The position numbers and the translations under genes are program-made. A DNA stretch of 64,000 bases. Source: Lepidodermella squamata. Taxonomy: Eukaryota; Gastrotricha. The stretch lies in contig JBLDXI010000015.1 in assembly GCA_047495785.1 (NCBI GenBank), positions 496,001 to 560,000 on the forward strand, in the 5' to 3' direction. How positions within the stretch are numbered: position 1 is the stretch's first letter; the number at the start of each line of letters is the position of its first letter. This document shows positions 21,979-32,115 of this stretch, piece after piece. Below the pieces are notes generated by a model, which worked only from the letters and a program-made list of their open reading frames with translations, was not told where the DNA came from and made no database searches.

Positions 21979-24636
21979 ATGGGAAGGAAGTCTGTTCATC
22001 AGGTCATCGGAGGTAAACTTTTGACCACTCGATCTGATCGTCGTAAGAAGGATGAGAAGGCTAAAGCTGAGAAGGCTAAGTCTGAGAAGGCTGGGGCTGA
22101 GACGGCGGCTAAAAGAAGGCGTGGAGAAAATCTGGCTGAAGAAGGAGCAAGTTCGTCTAATCAGCCCATTGTCGATGTTGCCGACCCGGAGTCGACGAAT
22201 GAGCTAGAAGTTGCTGAGACAGCTGATGTTCCCATTGCCTCGTAAATCATTAATTGAAAATATTACACTATGAATTATTATGCAAGTTTTTCTCGCTAGA
22301 TCCTCAATTGTGCGCGACAATCCTTATGAAGATGTAACAGCTGCAGGCCTCATGAATTACGAAGAAGATGATGCTGGTCAAGAGTGAGCGAAACCGATTG
22401 ATCGCAAATTTTAGAGTTATAATGCATTATTTCCAGGTTCGAAGTTGGTGGTGACATTGACGGAGATGGTGATCAATACGAAGACGAAGAATTTTTCGAT
22501 GCTGAAGAGGGCGAACCTGATTGGCTTCGTAACATGCGCGATTTGCCGTTCTACTCTGGTTGCCGTGTCAGCGTCGGTGATGTCTTCATTTTGGTGCTAG
22601 CTTTTTGGGTTCGCTACAATTTACCCTGGAAGGCCTTCATCGACTTGCTCAGCATTCTCGACACTATTTCGCCGATGCGTTACTTTGCTGCAACTGTTGG
22701 TTCGATCCCGACGCTGCAGAAAAAATTGTTTCCATCCAAGCCCGAATTGAGTTACTTGAAATTTGCAACCTGCGAATGTAACACGAATGATGGCACTTGG
22801 GATCCAGCTATGGTACCAGCCTATGCCGAGTGCAAGGAATGCCAAAGTGGTGGAATCGGGGTATATATGTACCTCGAAAGTTTCGTTCGGAAAGTGGCGG
22901 CGCTCAAGAAAATTAAAAGTGACACTGAATTGCGACTACGTTGGTTCTTCGATGGCTTTACACCTTACGGCCGCAACACCTGGCTTCTTATTTGCCGATT
23001 CCCAGGCGCGTCAATCAAGTTTTTGGCGATGGCTTGGGTGGGAATTACCCATCCTCCATCATGGGTACTCCGACCATTTGTCCATGATATGACGCGGCTG
23101 TGGAATGTAGGTGTCCGTCTTGCAAACGGCGCCGTTGTGAAAGTTCGTCATGGTGTCGGTATTTTCGATTCTCCTGCCCGCGCTATGGTTTTTGAACAAA
23201 AGGGTCATGGTGGTTACTGGCCTTGTCCATTTTGCTTGATTCCCGGAGTGCGCTGTGGCTCGAAAACGGTCTATCCCAATGGCAGCTACGCGGCTAGAAC
23301 CGATGAAGGTTGGCGCCAGTCGGCCAGGACTGCCACTGAAAGCGGATTGGTTGACGATGGCATTAAAGCTTGGTCCTGCCTGCTCGATATGCCGAATCTT
23401 GATCCGACCAAGGACGCGCCGGTGGAACCTATGCACAATCTCTACCTGGGCATAGTTCGGTATATCCTTCTCTCGTTCTGGCTGAACACCGACAGCGCCT
23501 TCTATATTGCCGACTGGCGTAACATGGATCTGTTCGTAGACAGGGAAGATTCCAAGGGTCCCGCCTCCTTTTTCCTGACATTTCAAAAGAACGATGCGTG
23601 TAACGTGGGCAACTGGAATGCTCAACATTTGATGACGTTCCTGTTGTGCCACGGGCCCATCATACTGAAGGCGTTCTTGGATGTCAAAGGCCGGGCGAGA
23701 GAAGCCAAGCTTTTCGAAAGGCTCAGCAAGATTGCTTGGCTCTGCCTTCATATTGATCCCGATGTTGCTCTCATCAAGCGTGAAAGCAAGTTGTGGTGTG
23801 TTGAGTACGAAAAAATTTTCGGTCTCCAAGCAATGACGTACAACATTCATATTTTCTGCCACATCGGCGAATGTATCGAGCGCCATGGTCCGCCTTGCCT
23901 CTTCTCAGCGTTTCCTTATGAAAGTTTCGTCGGCGTGACTAATCGGTTAGTTAACATTATTTCGTAGCATTTGAAATTTCAAAATGCAAAATCATTAAGC
24001 TGGATTTTTTTTATATATTCTATTCACAGATCTTTGCAAAGTGCCTCAAATTTGGCAGTCCAAATTGCCAATCGCGCAATGGCCGTCAATTTTCTGCATA
24101 GCTTGCCATCTCGGCACGAGTCACCTCTCATGAATCACCTGCTCCACTCGGACTCCAAAGCAACCGCGACTTCTTACTCGTTCCAATTTGACGAAAACCG
24201 AGCTGTTCTATTCGGTCGTGTGACTCTTCGGGACGTACCTGCTAACCCTGCTTTTTCCGCTGATCGTGGAAGGCACTCAACGTGGTCGAAACTTTCTAAG
24301 CGAGTAGATGGCGACCTGTGGCCTGTCTATTTTGCTGACACTGTTGTACATATTCCTGGAATCGAAGGCAAAGATGACAATCATTCGTTTTTTAAAATCA
24401 ACTACTTCTGCCTGGACAAACATTCTTCGAAAATATTTGCCTCCTTGACTGAAGTCAGTGTTCGAAACCACATGAGTGCCATCAAGAAACTTCTTCATCC
24501 GGCGAGAAAATCGTTACCTGAGCTATTTCTGGATGTCTTTGATTTTTCAATTTACCGATGTTTCGAATTCAGTAGCAATGCTGATAAATTTCTAATAAAT
24601 ATTCCTAATCTAGTCGATCTCAGAGACGTTAACTAA
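21979..24636 (+). CDS. Tnp2/EnSpm-type DDE transposase (4 exons seen)
   Basis: About 820 aa from exons 21979-22241, 22300-22383, 22437-23945 and 24030-24636, all in phase. The N-terminus has a Lys/Ala-rich basic stretch (KKDEKAKAEKAKSEKAG) then an acidic stretch, likely DNA contact and linker. A Cys-rich zinc-binding module follows (CECN...CKECQ). The RNase-H-like catalytic core has a first acidic residue in RWFFDGFTPYG, a second in the block DAPVEPMHNLYLGI, and a Glu in SAFPYESF. This order and the block MTYNIHIFCHIGECIERHG match the animal branch of Tnp2 (EnSpm) transposases. A further CxxC is at PCPFCLIPG. The first exon may be preceded by another, since an acceptor-like TTAG lies at 21948, so the N-terminus is uncertain. 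Confidence 0.85.
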
Positions 24637-25038
24637 GTTTCTCTTTCAATGTTTGCCAAACGTCAGATTCCCTCTCTGAGAATAGAAATCGTTGGAATTT
24701 TGTGATTTCATTCCGATGAAAATGTATCTTTTCTATAACGTTTGTGCGATTCATGCTGTATTTAGTCCAGAAAAAAGATGAAAGCTTTCGACTGCTAAAA
24801 ATATCCGCGAAAAACACTTCAGTCATTATTAATACTTGCTCATGTCCGCCTTAATATTTTTGCAATTAAGTTGTATGTGCAAATTGGTAGCTATTTGCCT
24901 CATTGAAGATTGATAAGTAACTCTGAGCTGATTTTAATATCAGCTTTTTTCGCCAAAAATGAATGAAAACGGCCGATTGAAAATAATCTCGTATCCCATG
25001 CTCAAATTGCAGACCTTTTCATTTTTAGTGTTTTGAAA

Positions 25039-25308
25039 ATGGCTGCAAAAAGTAGTTTGGATCTGCTTAAACGTGATAGTTTGGACTTGATTGGTTTGGA
25101 CGTTTCTTCTTACGGGAAAAATCGCGAAATCATGCATCACATCTGGTATGAGAAAAATTGATTATTTTAAATTTTTAAATTTTCGATTTTGTTTAGCTTA
25201 GAAACCAGCCATAAATTGATCGCCGATTGGAACTGCAACAAACAGCGAATTAAACAGCGAAAATCAGACGTACAGATGCTGAAGTTGCTGAATTTTCCCC
25301 TTGAAGCG
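25039..25308 (+). CDS. Putative small gene in the 9.2-kb element (partial model)
   Basis: Two in-phase exons, 25039-25145 and 25197-25308, joined by a 51-bp GT-AG intron. They encode MAAKSSLDLLKRDSLDLIGL followed by a basic helical segment (NCNKQRIKQRKSDVQMLKLL). A good donor follows at 25309, so at least one more exon is expected. A weak continuation through 25553-25628 that would end at a TAG is possible. No known domain. Lies between the transposase and the helical-protein gene and on the same strand. Confidence 0.45.
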
Positions 25309-26884
25309 GTGAGTATTTGCTTCGTAGAAATTGTTCAAAAATATTGATATGAATTTCGCGAGAATAAGAGGCCTATTATTTTTTTTGATGTTTTGAGGAA
25401 TATTCAGAAGTTCAAGATTAGAAATATTGAATAGGCCTCTTGAATACGAAACAGATCTAACTAAACAGAAATTATTAGAGAGGGAATCAGGGAATCATCA
25501 GTACAAGCTTTAATTCGAAAAATTCCTTTACTACCCATTGTAGAAGGTGGGAATTTTGCCGAAAGGTAAGGGAAAGGGGTATAGGCTCGAAGCAGGGACG
25601 AACAAATTAATACTACAGAAATTGTAGAAGAAATACGTCGAGCTGCTCTCTGGTTCATTGCTATTATTAGCAGCTCGTTGCGATCACTACCAACTTCCTC
25701 AGTTTTTTCTACGTGAAATGGATCTTTTTGAGTTGAGATATATCATGGCCACTAGAAGTAAAATCATCGTAAACAGCTTTACCTTGGCGTTTAAACAACG
25801 ACGTGTGAAGCGATGGCAGTTCGTGTTCATGGTTAAGGAAGGTTTTATTCTCCCGTGAGGGATTGGCAAAGAGTTTCGCGAGCAATTTGTTTATTTTTGG
25901 ATTCGGCTACAATTTCGCTGGATGATTGTTGATCTCGATATGATGTGTGGCTAGTCATAACGCCCGTTTCTCCTAGCTTAATCTATCGGTTTTGCTCAGT
26001 AGTTATTCCTCAAATTAGCCAGATCGGGCCTGACCTTTCTTCTCAGTGATACAAAGAGCTAATCAAGAAGATTTCAAGAAAGCACCTGGGTCGAGCCACG
26101 GGTCTTTAACTACAAAAGCCTGTAAATAGCCGGGGCCAGCGCGAGTTGATTTTAAGTTTACGAATTCAGGTGATAACATTTGCCGAAAAATTATAAATGG
26201 CGCCTCTCAGGTGAAGTGAAGCACCAGTGCGTGCAGTGCGTACACTCAATCATTTTCATGAAAAAACAAACAGAAAAGAAGAGAATACAGTCAAAATACG
26301 ATAAGTGATAAAACAATTCAGCTTCCGGAGACTTTTGGCTGCTAAATTATAGGCCAGGTGGAAAAAGTCGAGCTTAGGGAGAAATAACCGGAAGATGCAT
26401 CTGATCATCCTCGCTTACAGGCAAATGCCGACGGTCGGCCAAGCCCTTTCGCCATTCGCTGACTAATATGTTCGTGCAGCCCTCGATCCGATATTGCTTC
26501 GAACGAACGTTTTTGAAATACGTAGACCCAGCAGCTTTCATTTCGGGCTACCGAGATAAAACTAGACAGGACATTGGTGGTACTATTCTTGCCTTAGTTC
26601 GATTTTATTATCATGACCTCTAATTTCGCGCAAGGGTTCCTTACTCGTGATAATGGCTTCGTTAAAAATACCTTTTTATTTCATTTTAGAGAAAATTGAG
26701 ATGAAGACTTCCACGATAACAAAAGGTTGACTTGATCAATAGTAAGTTTTCCAGCAAATACGGCTGCAAAATAATCGTGCACTATTGTACCCAGAATTCA
26801 GGCGGCGTGCTGACCACGATGGAAACTGGTTCAGTTTTGTTGCATTTTTTATAGAATTTTAACGGCATTCAAAACTGAACACAA

Positions 26885-27639
26885 ATGTCATCAGTCAACC
26901 AGTTTTCCGACGAACCGGAGGTAAGCAATTATAGATATTTGTGTATTCCTTACTCTTCAAGATCCAGGTCAAAAAGCTGCGAAAATCGCCGCCATCACCA
27001 GCATCGGAGCCCTGCCTCACAATAACGCAAAATGCCAGCCGAGAAAACACGAAAGGCCATCACTCAGCTATAGAACGTGAGGTACATCCACCTTAAATAG
27101 TTTGAAAATTGGATAATCTTCATAATCACCGATTTTAGGAAAATCAGAAACCGAAGATGCGTCTCCCCGAAACTCTAACGGCCGCCCCGAAAAACATTTT
27201 TCGCCGGCCGCCGATTCCGCTAACCGATGAACAAATTGCAATTGTTGAGCGAATTGTCGATGAGGTGAGTAATAAAATGAATTGATTAATTTTTTCCAGG
27301 TTTTATCTTTTTTTCCAGGCTGAGGATCGAATCGCCCATCAGATTGAGTACCACCTGGATGATGCTACATCAACGATCGACAGCGCTGCAGAAAATTGCG
27401 TCGACACCTTGCTGGACCAGAACAACTGGCCATTGTTTCGAGATTGTATCATCGCCGAGGTAAAGGGCGATCTCATTACTGCGGTTGCTGCTGAGTTGAA
27501 AGAGGAGGTCCTGCACCAGCTACAGACTCATATTATCCCTAACCTGAGAGAAGATATCTACGAGGAGCTGAAAAGCAACATTCGACAATGGCTGCAGCAG
27601 CTCATCGACGGCCGCCAAACGCGTCGTTATATGCATTAA
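26885..27639 (+). CDS. 200-aa helical/coiled-coil protein of the 9.2-kb element (4 exons)
   Basis: Exons 26885-26920, 26962-27081, 27139-27264 and 27319-27639. All three introns (41, 57 and 54 bp) are phase 0 GT-AG, strong support for a real gene. Residues 1-95 are polar and basic (KKLRKSPPSPASEP, FRRPPIPLTDEQ). Residues 95-200 form a long amphipathic, acidic helical region (AELKEEVLHQLQTHIIPNL, EDIYEELKSNIRQWLQQLI), probably a coiled coil for oligomerisation. No known family recognised. Its position inside the element, like the second gene of plant CACTA elements, suggests an accessory factor for transposition; this is inference. Confidence 0.72.
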
Positions 27640-28483
27640 ACTGACTTCAATATTTTTTTTTAGAGTCTCGGTGCCATCGTAAATGTGCAGCCTTAAAATT
27701 TCGATTTTTTGATAAAGACGTCGAATGCGTGATTTTGCGTAATTTGGTGCTTATTATTTGATTGTTTTCGATTAATTATATACCAATCCTTATATATACC
27801 AATCTTTCTTTTATGCTCAACTGAGATTTGATGTTCATTACTTGTAAACAAAATAAGTGGCGGCTTTGAAACTGTCTCCTGTTCTGTTGCTATGTTATCC
27901 AATTTTTCATTCGCGATAATTTCTCAAATATGATAATCTCTCAAGCCATATAACAAGTCTGTAGAGTTGTTTTTTCATCGAAAATCTATGGCTATGAAAT
28001 GGGAGAAAAAATAAAGTGCCAAGTTATTTACAATGCGTTTGCCTGTTGTTTTTATTCTTTACGACGTTCGCCAAATTCGGTTCATTGAATTTATAATTCC
28101 ATGTTGAAAAGCATAAGTTTGAAATCGATTTGTATTGTACTATCCAGAATCGCGGCGTATCTCGTATCATGGCCCTACTACTCTACCTCAGCTAATGGCG
28201 CAGTTTGTGTCAGACGATGCGAATTTTTCGATTCGAATTCGAAGCCGCGAATGACGATTATTATGAATATCCCAGCCGCTAGCAGAAAGCCATCAACATT
28301 TGCTGCTGATTTCAGGTATCGTTTCCATTTAAACCTAAAATAGACACTAGAATTTTAGAGGGCATAGTATGACTGGCTCTTGTATGAGAAAAGAACGAAG
28401 AACCCACCTTAATCGCTCAGTCGACTGTAAAATGGAGATATGCGCTTCCTTTCCATTTCGAAACGAATTTTCCGCGCTCAACT

Positions 28484-28683
28484 TGGGCCTATCAAGGGCC
28501 TAAGACCTAGCTTGGGCCTACCATGGGCCCAACAAACCTTGGGCCTATCATGGGCCTAAGAAACCTTGGGCCTACCATGGGCCTAATAAATAGCTTTGGG
28601 CCTACCAAGGGCCCAGTGATTATCAGCCCTGGGCCTACCATGGGCCCAAAGGCCTACGCTGGGCCCAAGGACTTTTGACTGGG
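28484..28683. repeat. Right-end subterminal GGGCCTA array of the 9.2-kb element
   Basis: About nine copies of TTGGGCCTA(C/T)CA(T/A)GGGCC within 200 bp, spaced roughly 20-30 bp, ending at the terminus CTTTTGACTGGG. The left counterpart occupies 19515-19697. Each motif is itself palindromic around GGGCCC or CCATGG. Confidence 0.9.
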
Positions 28684-29003
28684 AACCATGTCTCGATTTG
28701 TCAAGGCTTTATCTAATCAAGTCGGCGGGTGATTTGTCTTAGCTGCCCGCCTCTCGAGCTCGGACAGCTCCAGCCTAATTACTTGATTGTTAGTTCTGTG
28801 TTGCGGAGGTGCCCGAAAAATTGATTACAGGGTTGAACAATAGCTTCTCGGACACCATAAAAAACGCAACTTAGCTAAATCAATTGGAACCGTTAATTGG
28901 AATCCCAGCAGCTCAGAGAACAGCAACATGTAACACATGTGTTAATTTGTAACACAGCTGTTTATTTTCTTATTCAACTTTAATCTTGTCATAATACTGT
29001 TGT
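28684..29003. other. Spacer between the 9.2-kb element and serine protease 2
   Basis: Contains the right outer 23-bp inverted repeat (28849-28871) and, on the minus strand, the 3' UTR of protease 2 with AATAAA near 28965. No gene. Confidence 0.5.
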
Positions 29004-29957
29004 TCAGATGACATGAAACACATGAAATGCAGCAGCAAAGGCTAGAACTGAGACAGATCCACTATAGCTCCCAGCTGTGTTTTTCGGTGTAGCCTTCGAA
29101 TTAATCCAGTCCAAATACTCGGACACTCTCGTATAGACATCAGGCCTGTTTGCTTTGCCGCATGGTCGGGGTCCGAAGGAATCTGCTCCGACCACAACCA
29201 TTCGCTCATCGATCTCAACGACCATCGGCCCGCCAGAATCGCCGGCGCAAGCTCCCTTCCCCCCAGTTGACAACCCACCGGCGCAAATCATTCCTTGCCT
29301 TATGGTCACGCCTGAACTTGCCATAAGAGCAGCACAGTCCGAATTTGTGAGAACTGGCAGGCTAACTTGCTGAAGGAGAGCTGGGGTCGGGCCGTTCGTG
29401 TAGGTACTCCCCCAACCAGTGATCACCGCAGTCTCATCGACCAGACTGCCGATTGATGGCCACGGCAAACAAGCTGGTTGGACGTAGTCGTTGAAGGTGA
29501 TTTTCGACGAAAGCTTCATCACAGCAATATCGTTGTCGAATTCCGTTGGCGACTCATAACGTTCGTGAACGAATATATCACTGGCGAGGTATTCACCCTG
29601 CCCTGGCTCGATCACGCTCAGGTCCTGCTTGCCAACTATTACCTTCCAGTATTTAGGATTGCTCATTGAGCTGGAATCGGCGAAGCAGTGAGCTGCACTC
29701 AGGATCAAATCATCGCTGATGATTGTCCCGCCACACGTGTGACAATCCTGCATAGTGCTGCATTGTTGGTTGGGATTCTTGTATTGCAGCGAGACCTGCC
29801 ACGGATACGCGTTAGCCTTGGCCGTAGAACCTCCGACGATGTATGACACTTCTTTAGAAGAATTGTAGTTGCCGTATTTGTTCAAGCCACAAGAACCTTG
29901 TGGAATAGCTCGGACTGAGCTAGCGATGAGAAAAATTGCGAAAAATACTGGAGACAT
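29004..29957 (-). CDS. Secreted chymotrypsin-fold serine protease, paralogue 2 (intronless)
   Basis: 317-aa S1A protease in one exon. The start at 29957 opens the signal peptide (MSPVFFAIFLIASSVRA). An upstream in-frame ATG at 30005 overlaps the TATA box and is rejected. Activation site YIVGGST; triad His in LSAAHCF, Asp in NDIAVM, Ser in GDSGGP. As in the other two copies, position 189 is Gly (KGACAGDSGGP) and 226 is Asp (NRPDVYTRV). The C-terminal hydrophobic tail (SVLAFAAAFHVFHVI) suggests a membrane or GPI anchor. It lies downstream of paralogue 3 (32.1 kb) on the same strand, consistent with tandem duplication. Signal peptide plus pro-segment imply secretion as a zymogen. Confidence 0.92.
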   Translation of the reverse strand: MSPVFFAIFLIASSVRAIPQGSCGLNKYGNYNSSKEVSYIVGGSTAKANAYPWQVSLQYKNPNQQCSTMQDCHTCGGTIISDDLILSAAHCFADSSSMSNPKYWKVIVGKQDLSVIEPGQGEYLASDIFVHERYESPTEFDNDIAVMKLSSKITFNDYVQPACLPWPSIGSLVDETAVITGWGSTYTNGPTPALLQQVSLPVLTNSDCAALMASSGVTIRQGMICAGGLSTGGKGACAGDSGGPMVVEIDERMVVVGADSFGPRPCGKANRPDVYTRVSEYLDWINSKATPKNTAGSYSGSVSVLAFAAAFHVFHVI

Positions 29958-29994
29958 TATGTGAATACTTGAAATTGATCTTCGGTCGCCATCG

Positions 29995-30002
29995 TTTTTA
30001 TA
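29995..30002 (-). promoter_or_regulatory. TATA box of serine protease 2
   Basis: TATAAAAA on the minus strand, 38 bases before the chosen start codon, the same spacing as the TATA box of the PEBP gene. Confidence 0.6.
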
Positions 30003-30151
30003 CATCTTGCTATCTTAAGTCCATTCATTAAGCACATCCGGATGAATAGGCCTTATCTAAGTGTGAGAGCTGCCGTCAGCGATATCAAAATGACCTGCTA
30101 TTTGTAAAACTGATAAAGCATTTCTGAATGCCGGCAATACTCATTTTAGTT

Positions 30152-30902
30152 GCCATTTCGCCAATTCGTGGTATTTTTCCTCGGGCCTACAACTCGCCTG
30201 AATTTTTTAAGCTACAGCAAATTGTTGTGTGATAAGCGGATGGGAAGTACCAGGTCAGCAAAATCATTTTTTAAGATCGCGAATGACAACCATTTATAAA
30301 AATCATATTTTGTTTCTTATATCGCTAACCATTTGAAATTTCGGATTTTTTTTAATCCCCGCGGAATAACGCTGAGGAAGCTTGCCAGCAGCTCGTCCGA
30401 TCATATGCTGAGGTTTTAGCCGCTCAGAAAATCGTGAAACTGCAGTTATCACGTCCGTCTGCATGAGTGGGGTTATTCTTCGCGTCACGAATGAAGCCGT
30501 GAAAACTGTTACTGCCTGAGTTTCTGAGCGGCTAAACCCCCAGGATATGATCTGACGAGTCGACGGCAAGCTTCCTCGGCGTTATTCCGCGGGGATTTAA
30601 AAAATCCGAAATTTCAAATGGTTAGCGATTTACCTAAGAAACAAACTATGATTTTTTTAGCTCCTCCCGAGTTATTCCGTGGTGAATTTAACAAAATGCG
30701 ACATTCAGAGAGGCTCGCGATGTCGGAGCCGAAATCTTGTTTTTTTTTAAATGGTTGTCATCTTAAAAAATGAGTTGGCTGACCTGGTACTTCCCACACA
30801 CTGATTGCACAATGTTGAACTTTGGCTCAAAAAAATCAGGCAAGAGTCATGTTTCTAACGGAAGCTAGCTCGAGGGAAAATTCTACGAATTGGCGAAATG
30901 GC
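30152..30902. repeat. 750-bp fold-back element with ~300-bp arms
   Basis: The outermost pair is GCCATTTCGCCAATTCGTGG at 30152 and its near-complement ending at 30902. Inside, TGGGAAGTACCAGGTCAGC (30240) pairs with GCTGACCTGGTACTTCCCA (to 30797). ATTTGAAATTTCGGATTTTT (30331) and the block around CCGCGGAATAACGC pair with their complements at 30580-30620. The centre is near 30470. No frame with a domain. Confidence 0.85.
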
Positions 30903-32115
30903 GAGCAAACAACTTTAACCAAAATGTATGGGACACACTGTAGAAACAAATATGGTCTAATGCATTTGATGCACAGAAAAAACTGCGTTCAACTTTTTTC
31001 CAGAGTTCAGTCACGCGACTGATTTTTGCAACCTATGACACTGCCGCTGTAATACAGTGACAATCGAAAGTCGAAAGATCCGCACCATGAGGCAACACTA
31101 GTTAAACTTTTTCACAAGTGCGAGGCTGTTTATCTCCGCCTGCAAAACGTCGCCTTTCACATTTTAGCAGTTGGAATAAGTTTCAAGGATTCAATCCTCG
31201 AGTGCGAACGCTGCTGGTAATTCCTGTCAAGCAGTTCCTCCGAGAACGTGGCCCCTTCCTCTCGGTCTAGGACGCCATTCAAGAGGTGGCTACTGGATGC
31301 GAAAGCCTAGTGACCATGGATCTATCAGCAATAATCGCCTCATGTATAGGTCTCATCAATGTGATGTCATGTGATCAAACTGCTATATGTCGAAAGGCGA
31401 CTATATGAGTATGAGAATGGCCAAGCCCCGGCTATGACCATCCTACAATCGATCTAAACAAACCGTGGCCCACCAAAATTACAATCCGCCGAGGCATATC
31501 ATTCGATTGGATATGTTCTTGCCTGAGTAACTTGCTGAGCTAGCCATGGTTGATATATATATCAACGTACAGCAGAAGCGATGAGATCGGGCTGATACAA
31601 ATTTTACCTCGCAATGGTTCCACCAGATATGTACGACTCTACTGGAGAATCGTGTTTAAAAGTTTATTATTCATTCAAGCGGCACCAACTCGCTGGGATA
31701 GCTTCCGAAGCTGAGCTGCTGTGAAAACGGCGAAAATCAAAAGTAACATATAGGGCTGTTCAATTATGATTACTATCTAATCTCCAATAATTTTTTCATT
31801 GAATGGAACTGTCGCGAAGATGAAAGAGTTTACCTATCGCCTTATCTTTCGAAGTTCTGACTGAGTGCAGATAGGCGCGAAACTACGAGAACGACCAAAG
31901 ATTTTCATAATACGGCGCAAGGCGCGAGTCGGTATCTCAGCAATCCAATAGTAGCCCATTTTTGCAATGTTGAAGTCACCCAAAAAAGTTATAAGCCCGG
32001 GTTTCAATTTGAGGCGATATTAACTCAACTGCAGTGGGAAATGGGAAAAAATCATGGGTTCCAATAAAATCGATTTATTATTTCATTTCACTCATCTCTT
32101 CAGTTTTTATAACAA
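30903..32115. other. Spacer, no gene recognised
   Basis: Mixed-composition intergenic DNA. Contains the short palindrome GTTGATATATATATCAAC near 31548. The 3' UTR of protease 3 occupies the last ~40 bases on the minus strand. Confidence 0.45.

Larger units (their letters stand above)
19515..28683. mobile_element. 9.2-kb EnSpm/CACTA-like DNA transposon with three to four genes
   Basis: The left end CCCAGTCAAAAG (19515) and right end CTTTTGACTGGG (to 28683) are perfect 12-bp inverted termini. Each is followed inward by a ~190-bp array of GGGCCTA / TGGGCCCA motifs (left to ~19697, right from ~28484), typical of CACTA-type subterminal binding repeats. The flanking bases give at most a 2-bp AA target duplication. 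The interior encodes a Tnp2-family transposase (+), a BEN-domain protein (-, divergent) and a 200-aa helical protein (+). A further short two-exon frame (+) is probable. All frames are open across introns, so the copy looks intact. The termini do not start with CAC, so placement in EnSpm/CACTA rests on the transposase and subterminal repeats. Confidence 0.85.
19172..28871. repeat. Outer 23-bp exact inverted repeat bracketing the 9.2-kb element
   Basis: AGTTGCGTTTTTTATGGTGT plus CCG at 19172-19194 recurs as an exact inverted copy at 28849-28871, about 340 and 170 bp outside the EnSpm-like element. A 23-bp exact match is far beyond chance in this window. Most simply an older TIR element was the landing site for the large element. 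Confidence 0.7.

Noticed and set aside
23059-23886. 275-codon minus-strand frame
   Set aside because: Shadow of the transposase exon on the plus strand; no domain.
29958-30005. Upstream ATG at 30005 for serine protease 2
   Set aside because: ATGTATAAAAAC contains the TATA box; the next in-frame ATG opens a proper signal peptide.
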